DNA of 18,261 nucleotides from Nitrospinota bacterium (lineage in GTDB: Bacteria; Nitrospinota; Nitrospinia; Nitrospinales; VA-1). The notes beneath the pieces were generated by a model. That model searched no databases, was not told the DNA's origin, and saw only the letters and a list, made by a program, of their open reading frames with translations. This document shows positions 7,208 through 14,545 of the stretch, one piece after another. The position numbers and the translations under genes were made by a program. The stretch lies in the NCBI GenBank assembly GCA_002731985.1, contig PCCT01000014.1, positions 5,233 to 23,493 of the forward strand, written 5' to 3'. Numbering within the stretch: position 1 is the stretch's first letter; the number at the start of each line of letters is the position of its first letter.

Positions 7208-8788
7208 TTGAAGAAGAAAAATAAAGGCAACAAAAAATTAATCGGTGAACATACTTTTGAAGATGAAGGTTTGTCGACTATCGGTGAAGCGTTACGAGTA
7301 TTAAACCCTGATATGGCGATGCGGTTTAAGGCGCTTCAGGGTGTTGAGTCACCCGTTGAGCGGGTCATGGAAGTGATCTTTGATCTGTTTCCCTATGCGT
7401 GGAAGGATACCGAATTGCTTGGGGAGGGACTCCTTAATATTTTCGCGTGCGAATTTGAAGAAGCGGTAGAGGCATTGAAAGGAACATTGCAAATGAACCC
7501 AGATGCCTACCCGGCCTACCACCTTCTGGGGCATGTGTATGGTTGCTTGAAGGATTATAAGGAAGAGATCGAGTGTTATCGCAAGGCTTTGAAACTGAGG
7601 AGCGATTATCCACATATTCATTACAGTCTTGGGGTGGCTTATTGGCTGTCTGGACGTGAGAAGAAAGCGATGGCCGCTTTTCACACTGCGGTGCCGATGG
7701 CTCCTGAGTTTTCGGTTCCAGAATTCTGGCTGACTTTCACTTTCGCAAGATTAAAACGTTACCCCAGTCAAAATAACGGAACGGGAGATAAAAATTCTAT
7801 CGAAAAATCCCGTATTTTTGCTCAGGCCTTTTACATGATTGGATTGGAATTCATTGAGCATGGTCACAATTCAGAGGCACGGCTGGCATTCAAAGGAGCG
7901 GTTGAGCATTGCCCGGACTTCGCGGAGGCTTATTATCAATTGGGTGTGGTTCATGTAAGAAAATTAAGAAATACAAAGCGGGCAAAAAAATATCTGGAAA
8001 CGGCGGAACACTTATTCCAACAGCAAAACGAATTGCAAAGAGCAATGTTGTCTCGCCAGCTTTATCTTTCTAAAGAGGATGCATCTGATGATGGAGAGGC
8101 GGCGGAAAACTGGCTTAAGGAAGGATTGCGGCTTCAGCAATCGGGAATGAATCAGGGGGCGGTCGATGCGTACAAAGTAGCGATTGCTTTTAAAAGGGAT
8201 TTTCTTGATGCGTACTACAACATGGGTATCGCTTATGGGAGTTTGGAGGAGTCGGGAGTAAAAGTCCTCGATCATGCCCTGGGTGCGTTCAAACAATCGG
8301 TGCGATTAAATCCGAAATTTATCCATGGATATGTAGCTCTTGCGGCGGCTTATGTCAGGAAGGGTGAGTATGAGGAGGCGCTGGAGGTTTTAAGTCGGGC
8401 CGTACTGGTGGATCAAAATGAATCCAATGTGCATTACTACATGGGAGTCGCCTACCGAGCGATTAGGGATGTTGAGAAGGCTGTCAACTCTCTCCAGCAA
8501 GCTGTGTTGCTTAAACCGGATTCGGTACAAATGCAGTTTTCTTATGGTCTCACTTTAACGGATTGCGGAAGATATGAGGAAGCATGTGACGCTTTTCAGG
8601 AGGCTGTGCGCGTCAAACCCGATTTTGCTGAGGGACATTATATGTTGGGCCATGTGTACCTTGACAAACTTTCTGAATCTGAACAGGCGATCCATCATCT
8701 TAAAAAGGCGGAAAAACTGTTTATCAAGCTGGAAGATTTTGAACGTCTCGCAAGGGTCAGGCGAGTACTGGCAAAACTACAAGGATGA
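7208..8788 (+). CDS. Long cytoplasmic TPR protein
   Basis: A protein of about 526 residues, without signal peptide or membrane segment, made mostly of TPR helices. At least nine TPR-like units are visible. Examples are AYHLLGHVYGCLKDYKEEIECYRKAL near residue 98, YPHIHYSLGVAYWLSGREKKAMAAF near 133, and a C-terminal run from about 300 to 500 of consecutive 34-36-residue repeats ending in DP-like or KPD turns. The start is uncertain: TTG at 7208 has no clear ribosome site, and the first in-frame ATG is about 35 residues further in. The first repeats are divergent. TPR proteins act as protein-binding scaffolds; no enzymatic domain is present. It lies 89 bp after pstB in the same direction and 28 bp before an exported TPR-like protein. 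A link to phosphate physiology is possible but unproven. Confidence 0.8.
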   Translation: MKKKNKGNKKLIGEHTFEDEGLSTIGEALRVLNPDMAMRFKALQGVESPVERVMEVIFDLFPYAWKDTELLGEGLLNIFACEFEEAVEALKGTLQMNPDAYPAYHLLGHVYGCLKDYKEEIECYRKALKLRSDYPHIHYSLGVAYWLSGREKKAMAAFHTAVPMAPEFSVPEFWLTFTFARLKRYPSQNNGTGDKNSIEKSRIFAQAFYMIGLEFIEHGHNSEARLAFKGAVEHCPDFAEAYYQLGVVHVRKLRNTKRAKKYLETAEHLFQQQNELQRAMLSRQLYLSKEDASDDGEAAENWLKEGLRLQQSGMNQGAVDAYKVAIAFKRDFLDAYYNMGIAYGSLEESGVKVLDHALGAFKQSVRLNPKFIHGYVALAAAYVRKGEYEEALEVLSRAVLVDQNESNVHYYMGVAYRAIRDVEKAVNSLQQAVLLKPDSVQMQFSYGLTLTDCGRYEEACDAFQEAVRVKPDFAEGHYMLGHVYLDKLSESEQAIHHLKKAEKLFIKLEDFERLARVRRVLAKLQG

Positions 8789-8816
8789 TCAAGTCATCCC
8801 GGTCGAACGGGTGAAA

Positions 8817-10109
8817 ATGTTCCGATTTAAAATCAAATCACATGGGGTCATGTATTTTGTTTTTGTTGTCCTGATTTATCTTGCGTTGGGTTCTGTTCTT
8901 TGGAGTCCAGCCTGGGCAGAGCATTATGTCCTGCGAGCGGAAAACAAAGACGCAAAATTCATTTCGGAGAGGGCTACACGGCTCGCGCTGGTCGATACGC
9001 TGTATTATAGATACGATAAATGGTTTTCGATTTTCAAGATTGAGATTGAGCGCCTGCGTCGTTCCCCTGAAAGCCTGCAAAATAAAATCGAATTGATGAA
9101 GTTTCATTTTGCGGTTTCCGGTCTTGTTGGAGAACTCTCTCATACGCTGGCTTTCACTAGCAAATTTTCCATTCCAGAAATAAAAGAGGATTTTATTTTT
9201 CATAGCGAGCGAGTCAAGGAATTGGCCAATGACATTTTGGATCAGGAGAATACCGATGTGAAGCAAAGAGCGGAAGCGTATTTCTATCTTGGCGCTTCCG
9301 AAGGGTACATCGGTGTTTTTGAATATGGAGAAGGCAACCTGTTCTCGGCTTTGATCAACGGACTTCAAGCAGACAATCATTTGGAAAAATCTTTGGAAAT
9401 GGATTCGGCAAGGGTCGACGCTCATTTTGGTTTGGGTGTTTACCGCTATGGTAACAGCCGGCTGGGAGGATTGGGTAACTTCATTATGCAAGGAGGCAGC
9501 GACTTGCGGGAAGTGGGTCTCAATCATCTTGAACAGGCATTGCGAATGAATACGGGAGCCAAACCTCTGGCCATGAAAACCCTCGCATGGTTCTATATTT
9601 CAGAACAGATAAATCCAGATAACACCGAACTTCCAATAAGTAACCCACTTAATCCATCGAAAAGCAGGCTCCGCTCAATGGAACTGATCGCTGAAATGGA
9701 GGAACATTATTTCAAGGAATCACCTTATAGTGATTTCATGGGGAATAAAGAAGTGGCATTGATGAAGGCGATTCAATATGTGCTCGACAAAAACTACGGT
9801 AAGGCGCGGGAAGAGTTCGTTAAGGTTCAAAACATATCAGCATATCTTGTCGGTCGAGGATTAAAGATAAATTCTCAGTTAACAGATTCTGTTCAGGCGG
9901 GAATTGAGTTTTGTGATTTGATGTTTTTGTCAGGGAACATCAGGGGCAAGGTGGAGAAGGATTCAGCATGCTCCAGAATTGATGAGAAAATTTCCTTCCT
10001 TCGTAGCGGGGGTTCAATGGTCGAGTACGATTCGAGAAAAATCAGAGGCGAGCTTCATGATGTTTTCTTTGGTGCGTTGGATGAATTATCCCGAAAAATG
10101 AATTGCTGA
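8817..10109 (+). CDS. Exported alpha-helical TPR-like protein
   Basis: A 430-residue protein read from ATG 8817 (GTG 8811 is an alternative). The frame is open further upstream into the preceding gene, but a proper Sec signal begins here: basic FRFKIK, a hydrophobic core at about 12-28, and cleavage after AWA at residue 34. The mature part is helical and periplasmic. In the middle it has the pattern YFYLGASEGYIGVFEYGEGN, then DARVDAHFGLGVYRYG-like and GGSDLREVGLNHLEQAL blocks. These recur in a family of uncharacterised bacterial TPR-related proteins with GLGxYxY and GGDxxxGLxxL signatures. No catalytic motif was recognised. The gene follows the cytoplasmic TPR gene by 28 bp and is likely co-transcribed with it. 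Confidence 0.75.
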   Translation: MFRFKIKSHGVMYFVFVVLIYLALGSVLWSPAWAEHYVLRAENKDAKFISERATRLALVDTLYYRYDKWFSIFKIEIERLRRSPESLQNKIELMKFHFAVSGLVGELSHTLAFTSKFSIPEIKEDFIFHSERVKELANDILDQENTDVKQRAEAYFYLGASEGYIGVFEYGEGNLFSALINGLQADNHLEKSLEMDSARVDAHFGLGVYRYGNSRLGGLGNFIMQGGSDLREVGLNHLEQALRMNTGAKPLAMKTLAWFYISEQINPDNTELPISNPLNPSKSRLRSMELIAEMEEHYFKESPYSDFMGNKEVALMKAIQYVLDKNYGKAREEFVKVQNISAYLVGRGLKINSQLTDSVQAGIEFCDLMFLSGNIRGKVEKDSACSRIDEKISFLRSGGSMVEYDSRKIRGELHDVFFGALDELSRKMNC

Positions 10110-10217
10110 AAATGGATTCTTTTCCTCTTTAAAATCCCTCCCTGTGTAAGGTTTTTACCCCCTTCCCGACGTAATCAATTAGCATAACTTTTTAAACCTA
10201 TTCACGGTGATTGGCTT

Positions 10218-11138
10218 ATGAGTTTAAATACTTCTATCGTGAAAATATTAGTTTTTGGGTTCCTGGTGTTGTTTCTGTCGGGATTCGATTATTCAAAACA
10301 CAGCATCCCCAAAGATGAAATTTATGATGGCGGACCGGGCAAAGATGGAATTCCAGCTATCATGAAACCAATATTTGTTTCAGCAGATGAGGCGGGCTTT
10401 CTGAAGAGTAAGGACCGGGTGATAGGATTTGCGTACAAGGGAGAAGCCAAGGCTTATCCGGTGAAAATTCTCAACTGGCATGAGATTGTGAATGATCGAG
10501 TTGGAGGTTTTCCCATCGCTGTCACGTTTTGCCCTTTATGCGGAACGGGTATGGTGTTTGATGCTATGATAAAAAAACGGAAGATGACTTTCGGCGTGTC
10601 TGGGCTTTTATATCAGAGCGACATGTTGATGTACGATCACCAGACAGAAAGTCTATGGTCGCAGATCCGTACAGCGGCAGTGACGGGTCCGCTCACTGGA
10701 ACTCAATTGAAATTACTTTCTTCTACGCAGACTACATGGGAGCAGTGGAAGAAAAAGTATCCTGGATCGCTGGTTTTGTCTGAAAAAACTGGATACCGCC
10801 GCGACTATGATCGCGACCCTTATGATGGTTACGAAAAAAGCCCGCGTTTGATTTTTGCTGTTGATAACGTTAGCGCGAAGTTTCACCCTAAGGAAAAAAT
10901 CATTGGTGTGGAGTTTGATGATACGGTCAAGGCCTATCCATTTTCAGAACTGGAGAAGCATCAGGGACTGGTGAACGATACGATAAATGAAAAGCGGATT
11001 ATCATTCAATATGACAAATCATCGGCAACAGCATCTATTCTTGATGAAAATGGAAGGGAACTGCCTTCGGTGGTTGGGTTCTGGTTTGCATGGTACACGT
11101 TTCATCCTGAAACCAAAGTTTATACGAATAAGAAATGA
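10218..11138 (+). CDS. DUF3179 domain-containing exported protein
   Basis: A 306-residue protein with an N-terminal hydrophobic signal or anchor (residues 7-22, no lipobox Cys). The rest matches DUF3179 (PF11376) over nearly its full length: GIPAIMKPIFVSADEA at 44-59, the AYPVKILNWHEIVND block at 79-93, a paired-cysteine CPLCGT at 105-110, SGLLYQSDMLMYD at 128-140, SLWSQ at 145-149, and a second AYP block at about 240. The Trp-His-Glu and Cys-x-x-Cys residues look like a metal or haem-type ligand set, but the function of the family is not known. The ATG at 10218 has a weak GGTGA about 10 nt upstream. It overlaps the next gene by 4 bp (ATGA), implying coupled expression with the TVP38-type protein. 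Confidence 0.88.
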   Translation: MSLNTSIVKILVFGFLVLFLSGFDYSKHSIPKDEIYDGGPGKDGIPAIMKPIFVSADEAGFLKSKDRVIGFAYKGEAKAYPVKILNWHEIVNDRVGGFPIAVTFCPLCGTGMVFDAMIKKRKMTFGVSGLLYQSDMLMYDHQTESLWSQIRTAAVTGPLTGTQLKLLSSTQTTWEQWKKKYPGSLVLSEKTGYRRDYDRDPYDGYEKSPRLIFAVDNVSAKFHPKEKIIGVEFDDTVKAYPFSELEKHQGLVNDTINEKRIIIQYDKSSATASILDENGRELPSVVGFWFAWYTFHPETKVYTNKK

Positions 11139-11833
11139 ATAAAAAGCTGATCTTGCTAGCTCTAGTTGCTGTGGGTATTGCCTTGTTCTATGTTTTTGAC
11201 CTGCAACAATACCTATCCCTTGAAAGTCTGAAGGGTAATCGAGATAGGTTGGATGCGGTCTACCAGGAACATTCTGTGGCGGTGGTTTTGAGTTTTATTG
11301 GGATTTATTTTCTGGTGGTTGCTATTTCCTTGCCGGGAGCAACTATCCTTACGCTTGCCGGCGGCGCCATTTTTGGGTCTGTGGCAGGAACGCTAGTCGT
11401 GAACGTTGGGGCGACTCTGGGGGCGACTGCCGCTTTTCTTGTCGCTCGTTTTATTTTGCGTGACTGGATCGAGAAAAAATTTGGCGACAAGCTGGAACCC
11501 ATCAACAAAGGACTCTCCGAAAACGCAATCAACTACCTGCTGTTCTTGCGGCTGGTGCCATTGTTTCCCTTTTTTCTAGTCAATCTGGTTTCAGGGCTCA
11601 CGAAGGTTCGGCTTCCGGTTTATTTTTTTGGTACGATGTTCGGGATCATGCCCGGTTCCTTTGTCTACGCCAATGCGGGGAGTAATCTCGCGCGTATCAA
11701 TTCAATCTCAGATATTGCTTCGTTTGAGGTGCTGGGGGCGCTGGCGTTACTAGGCGTGTTCGCGCTGATCCCCACTCTTTACCATCGCTATAAAAATAAA
11801 AAATCAGCATCCACCACAGCGGGGCTTGGCTGA
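11135..11833 (+). CDS. TVP38/TMEM64-family (VTT domain) inner-membrane protein
   Basis: A 232-residue polytopic membrane protein. An N-terminal segment (residues 4-20) is followed by the VTT/SNARE-associated Golgi domain (PF09335) at about 50-190: a SLPGATILTLAGGAIFGS re-entrant motif at 65-82, GATLGATAAFLVARFILRDW at 92-111, and the second conserved LRLVPLFPFFLVNLVSGL at about 138-155, then GIMPGSFVYANAGS. A final membrane segment lies at about 200-216, before a basic tail. DedA/TVP38 relatives include undecaprenyl-phosphate and lipid scramblases or flippases; substrates for TVP38-type proteins are mostly unproven. The start overlaps the DUF3179 gene stop. It converges with arsM at 82 bp distance, so an arsenic role is not implied by operon structure. 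Confidence 0.88.
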   Translation: MNKKLILLALVAVGIALFYVFDLQQYLSLESLKGNRDRLDAVYQEHSVAVVLSFIGIYFLVVAISLPGATILTLAGGAIFGSVAGTLVVNVGATLGATAAFLVARFILRDWIEKKFGDKLEPINKGLSENAINYLLFLRLVPLFPFFLVNLVSGLTKVRLPVYFFGTMFGIMPGSFVYANAGSNLARINSISDIASFEVLGALALLGVFALIPTLYHRYKNKKSASTTAGLG

Positions 11834-11871
11834 CTTCTAATAAAGACTTGTTCAATGAGGTTTAATCTGGT

Positions 11872-11895
11872 GTCATGCTGAGCCTGTCGAAGCAC
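11872..11895. repeat. Dispersed intergenic repeat fragment (GTCATGCTGAGCCTGTCGAAG type)
   Basis: The 24 bp between the convergent TVP38 and arsM genes match the widely seen bacterial intergenic element whose complement reads CTTCGACAGGCTCAGCATGA. Only one arm is visible. It is recognised from memory of the motif; copy number in this genome is unknown. Confidence 0.45.
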
Positions 11896-11915
11896 CTGCC
11901 TGTTTACCTTGCGTG

Positions 11916-12899
11916 TCAGCCGCAACAGGAAGATTCTGAATTCGATTCCGCAGGCTTCTCCGTTTCCGGGTCGGTGATAATAAATTGTCCTGCGTAAGAA
12001 TGGGAAGACATCATCTGTGCGGTGTCTTCAGCCACTTCGACAGGAACGTTCATTGGAAATACAGTGCTCTGGAGAGTCACTGACTCGAAAGGCCCTGCAT
12101 AGGTTGCGATAAGCGATTTACAGCAAGACGCGTTTTCATCGGGCACATGTTTGAATCCTTCTATTGTGTAGGAATAGAATTTAATGCCTCCGACTTCTTT
12201 CCATAGATAATCTTTTTGCACTCGCAATCCTTTGAACGTGTTGTTCCCGGCATAGTCGAGGAATTCGTTTAATGTGAGCGCACCGGAAACACATTCTCCC
12301 CACAGCTCCTTGTTGTTTTGCATATCCTCAGGAACCTCTTTTTCTGAAATAATGTCGGCGATCAGGAATCGTCCGTTTGGTTTTAGAATTCGGTGGATTT
12401 CCTTGAAAACAGCGTTTTTGTCGGTAGAAAGATTGATCACGCAATTGGAGGTAACGAGGTCGACGGAAGTGTCGTCAATTGGAATGGTTTCAAGAAACCC
12501 TTGTTTGAATTCTATGTTGTTGTAGCCGAGGTTTTCTGCGACACGTTCAGCATTTTTTCTGGCGACTCCCAGCATTTCTTCGGTCATGTCGATACCGAAG
12601 ACCCGGCCTGTTTTTCCCACATGCTTTGCGGCGATAAAGCAGTCGATGCCGCCGCCTGATCCCAAGTCTACCATCACTTCACCTTCGCGGAGCCCGGCTC
12701 GCCCGACAGGACTGCCACAACCATACGAAATTTCCGTTACCTCTTTGGGAATGTGCGACAGGTCGGTCAAGTCATATTGTGTTGGACAACACAGGCTTTC
12801 CTGAGCTGTGGTCGCCGCGTTTGAATAGAAGTCGCGAACATCGTTTCTGGAAACATCTTCGTCAGAATCGTTATTGCAACAGGATGACTCGTCGTTCAT
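11916..12899 (-). CDS. arsM: Arsenite S-adenosylmethionine methyltransferase ArsM
   Basis: Cytoplasmic enzyme of 327 residues that transfers methyl groups from SAM to trivalent arsenic, giving methylated arsenicals. The SAM fold shows VMVDLGSGGGIDCFIAA at 75-91, VFGIDMTEEML at 100-110 and FLETIPIDDTSVDLV at 135-149. The arsenite-binding cysteines expected for the family appear as SYGCGSP (Cys61), SNCVINLS (Cys153) and GECVSGAL (Cys203); the 50-residue spacing of the last two equals that between Cys174 and Cys224 of the algal enzyme CmArsM. Extra Cys pairs lie at 7-8, 37-38, 259-260 and at the tail 325-326 (SSCCG). The start at 12899 has AAGGA 9 nt upstream. It sits 36 bp after the anti-sigma gene in the same direction, so it is probably the last gene of the sigma operon. 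Confidence 0.93.
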   Translation of the reverse strand: MNDESSCCNNDSDEDVSRNDVRDFYSNAATTAQESLCCPTQYDLTDLSHIPKEVTEISYGCGSPVGRAGLREGEVMVDLGSGGGIDCFIAAKHVGKTGRVFGIDMTEEMLGVARKNAERVAENLGYNNIEFKQGFLETIPIDDTSVDLVTSNCVINLSTDKNAVFKEIHRILKPNGRFLIADIISEKEVPEDMQNNKELWGECVSGALTLNEFLDYAGNNTFKGLRVQKDYLWKEVGGIKFYSYTIEGFKHVPDENASCCKSLIATYAGPFESVTLQSTVFPMNVPVEVAEDTAQMMSSHSYAGQFIITDPETEKPAESNSESSCCG

Positions 12900-12935
12900 G
12901 TGGTTTTTCCTTTCAATAGGGTTGCTTGTCCAGGT

Positions 12936-13238
12936 TCATTGCTGGGATTTAAGAACTTTCTTTAATTGTGCTTTTGATTCAGGACTCAGGGAGACATCCA
13001 TTTTTGCGGGCGAATCTTCATCCGCAAGCTCATGCGTTACCCGAGTCAGGATCTCCAGTTGAGTTTTATAATAACGGCAAACGCTGCACATCGCCAAATG
13101 GATCCTAGTCCGCCAGTATTTTGCAGAAGATACCGGTTGATCCAGCATTTCAGAAATGACAGGAGAAGTATCCTTGCAGGTGATGTGCATCAACTGCATT
13201 AAGGGATTCATCAATTTAGATAGAAAAACCTTTAACAT
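12936..13238 (-). CDS. Soluble zinc-finger anti-sigma factor
   Basis: A 100-residue protein started at ATG 13238, only 2 bp after the stop of the sigma gene; AAGG of that gene's end serves as ribosome site. An extended reading to 13274 would overlap the sigma gene and is less likely. The zinc-binding pattern of ZAS-type anti-sigma factors is present: Cys21 (HITCKD) and then H-x3-C-x2-C in RIHLAMCSVCRYY (His47, Cys51, Cys54). No membrane segment follows, so it is cytoplasmic, unlike many anti-sigma factors that sense envelope stress. The tail (65-100) is charged and helical. It should hold the neighbouring ECF sigma factor inactive until the zinc site is disturbed, for example by oxidants or thiophilic metalloids (inference). 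Confidence 0.82.
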   Translation of the reverse strand: MLKVFLSKLMNPLMQLMHITCKDTSPVISEMLDQPVSSAKYWRTRIHLAMCSVCRYYKTQLEILTRVTHELADEDSPAKMDVSLSPESKAQLKKVLKSQQ

Positions 13239-13240
13239 GA

Positions 13241-13804
13241 TCAGACCTTGTTGACCCAATGAATCTCCAGGCACTTTTTGAGCTGATTACGTGCTCTATG
13301 CAGTATCACCCAGAGATTTGTCGGTTTGACATTAAATTCATTACAAATTTTATCGGAGCTGAGGCCTTCGATTTCCTTGAGGACGAAAATTCTACGGAAC
13401 TTTTCAGGCAGTTTATCCATACATCCCGCGAGTGCCCTCACCAGTTGGGTATTTTCCGCGGCTTTTTCCGGGTCCAGCTTCCAGTCTATCGGCAGGGATT
13501 TCCAATGTCCATCCGGTTGATAGTCAAAAGGATCGGTATCGTCTTCGGGTAACAAGTCAAAGGTTTTGTGTTTTTTGAGTCGCCGATAATGATCGAGAAT
13601 TTTATGTTTTAATATGCCAAACAGCCAGCTTTTCTCAGAAGAGCGTCCTTCAAATGATTTGTTTGCTTCCAGAGCCGCCAGCAGGGTGACTTGAACAATT
13701 TCCTGCGCCGCGTCGGGGTCATTTACCCTCACCAAGGTATAGCGATACAGGAGATCACCATACCGGTCTACCCAAAGGTCGCTGTCGAGGCTTTCTTTAT
13801 TCAT
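13241..13804 (-). CDS. ECF-family RNA polymerase sigma factor
   Basis: A 187-residue sigma-70-family factor of the extracytoplasmic-function type. Region 2 covers about 13-77, with NDPDAAQEIVQVTLLAALEA (28-47) and SWLFGILKHKILDHYRR (59-75), which contact core polymerase and the -10. A linker with DDTDPFDYQPDGHW (88-101) follows, and region 4 covers about 120-178 with LPEKFRRIFVLKEIEGLSSD (132-151) and an NLWVILHRARNQLKKCL recognition helix. This linker and the short HCC anti-sigma partner are a recurring pairing. The gene is followed by its anti-sigma after 2 bp and then by arsM, and is divergent from arsR. Its target promoters cannot be read from this window. Confidence 0.92.
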   Translation of the reverse strand: MNKESLDSDLWVDRYGDLLYRYTLVRVNDPDAAQEIVQVTLLAALEANKSFEGRSSEKSWLFGILKHKILDHYRRLKKHKTFDLLPEDDTDPFDYQPDGHWKSLPIDWKLDPEKAAENTQLVRALAGCMDKLPEKFRRIFVLKEIEGLSSDKICNEFNVKPTNLWVILHRARNQLKKCLEIHWVNKV

Positions 13805-13841
13805 TATTAACCGTTTAAATTGGTGATAGTCCTATAGATGC

Positions 13842-13870
13842 TTGAAGCCAGCCTCGTGAACTTCTATACT
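13842..13870 (+). promoter_or_regulatory. Candidate sigma-70 promoter of arsR
   Basis: The -35 TTGAAG (13842-13847) and -10 TATACT (13865-13870) are spaced by exactly 17 bp, placing initiation near 13877 and leaving a leader of about 40 nt. A perfect palindrome ATGCGCAT (13904-13911) lies just before the gene start and is a possible operator half or full site; this is speculative. Confidence 0.5.
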
Positions 13871-13891
13871 TAATGACATGACCCGTCTCAA
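13863..13891 (-). promoter_or_regulatory. Candidate sigma-70 promoter of the sigma/anti-sigma/arsM operon
   Basis: On the minus strand, -35 TTGAGA (13891-13886, 5 of 6 consensus bases) and -10 TATAGA (13868-13863, 4 of 6) are spaced by 17 bp. Initiation would fall near 13856, about 50 nt before the sigma factor start. The -10 overlaps that of the opposite arsR promoter. Confidence 0.5.
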
Positions 13892-13916
13892 GAATTCAGG
13901 TGAATGCGCATAAATT

Positions 13917-14201
13917 TTGAAAGCCCTTGGGGACGAAACGCGATTGCGAATGGTTCGGCTCCTTCTGCAAGGGGAACTGAGCGTATCCGATATTGTTCGC
14001 CAACTTGATATGGCGCAACCTCAGGTACCGCATCACCTCTCCATACTGAGGACTTCCGGTCTTGTTGAGACGCGGCGGGAAGGAAACCGGATCATCAACT
14101 TCATCGATCCGGAAAAGGCCTTACCAAAAATGAAAAATAGCGGGATCGACCTGGGTTGTTGTTCAATCAGTTTCGATTCAGACGCTAACCCACAGGCTTG
14201 A
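13917..14201 (+). CDS. arsR: ArsR/SmtB-family metalloid-responsive repressor
   Basis: A winged-helix repressor of 94 residues that should release DNA when arsenite binds. KALGDETRLRMVRLL at 2-16 is the family's N-terminal helix, and LSVSDIVRQLDMAQPQVPHHLSILRTSGLV at 21-50 is the recognition region. The usual CVC metal site in the helix after EL is absent (SVS instead), but a Cys pair sits near the C-terminus (GCC, Cys81-82), as in ArsR types that bind arsenite through C-terminal cysteines such as the Acidithiobacillus ferrooxidans protein. The start is poor: a stop (TAA, 13911-13913) is just upstream, only TTG at 13917 is available, and AGGTGA at 13898 is 13 nt away, so about eight residues normal for the family are missing. 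An ATG at 13904 in another frame would join the family start (NF-KALGDE) if one base were deleted. Confidence 0.82.
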   Translation: MKALGDETRLRMVRLLLQGELSVSDIVRQLDMAQPQVPHHLSILRTSGLVETRREGNRIINFIDPEKALPKMKNSGIDLGCCSISFDSDANPQA

Positions 14202-14206
14202 TTTGA

Positions 14207-14524
14207 TTAGTCCTCATTTTTATAGCGCATCGTCAGGATTGTTCGGAGCCGTTCCATTTCAGAAGCCTCAATGACCTGATCATTTCCCTCTTCCTCTTCC
14301 GCCAAGCATAAGCCCATGGGTTCATCGTTGGTCATGAAATGTAGCAAAACGGTAGTCAGGAAAAATTTCCCATCACCCCAGCCACCGGGGTTGAGGAAAA
14401 TATAGTTTCCAGCCTCACTCCAGTATACTTTCAATTCTCTTCCCGTGTTGTCCTTGAGCACAGTTTCGCCATCTATCCCGTGCGTGTCCAACAGTTTTTG
14501 ATGCTCCAGACTCAGTCGGTCCAT
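14207..14524 (-). CDS. Small acidic protein of unknown family
   Basis: 105 residues read from ATG 14524, which has AGGAG 7 nt upstream (a TTG two codons earlier is less well placed). No signal peptide or membrane segment. It begins with a helical MDRLSLEHQKLLDTHG, then a beta-rich part with LKVYWSEAGNYIFLNPGGWG and GKFFLTTVLLHFM, an acidic EEEEG stretch and a helical basic end. I do not recognise a family. The good ribosome site, base composition like the neighbours and a 21-bp gap after the DUF362 gene argue that it is a real gene in the same transcript. It ends 5 bp from the end of arsR, convergent. Confidence 0.65.
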   Translation of the reverse strand: MDRLSLEHQKLLDTHGIDGETVLKDNTGRELKVYWSEAGNYIFLNPGGWGDGKFFLTTVLLHFMTNDEPMGLCLAEEEEGNDQVIEASEMERLRTILTMRYKNED

Positions 14525-14545
14525 TGCCAAGCTCCTGAGTAAAAT

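Noticed and set aside
8838..9527. Minus-strand open frame of 229 codons opposite the exported TPR-like gene
   Set aside because: It lies wholly inside a gene with a clear signal peptide and family motifs; its own translation has no recognisable domain.
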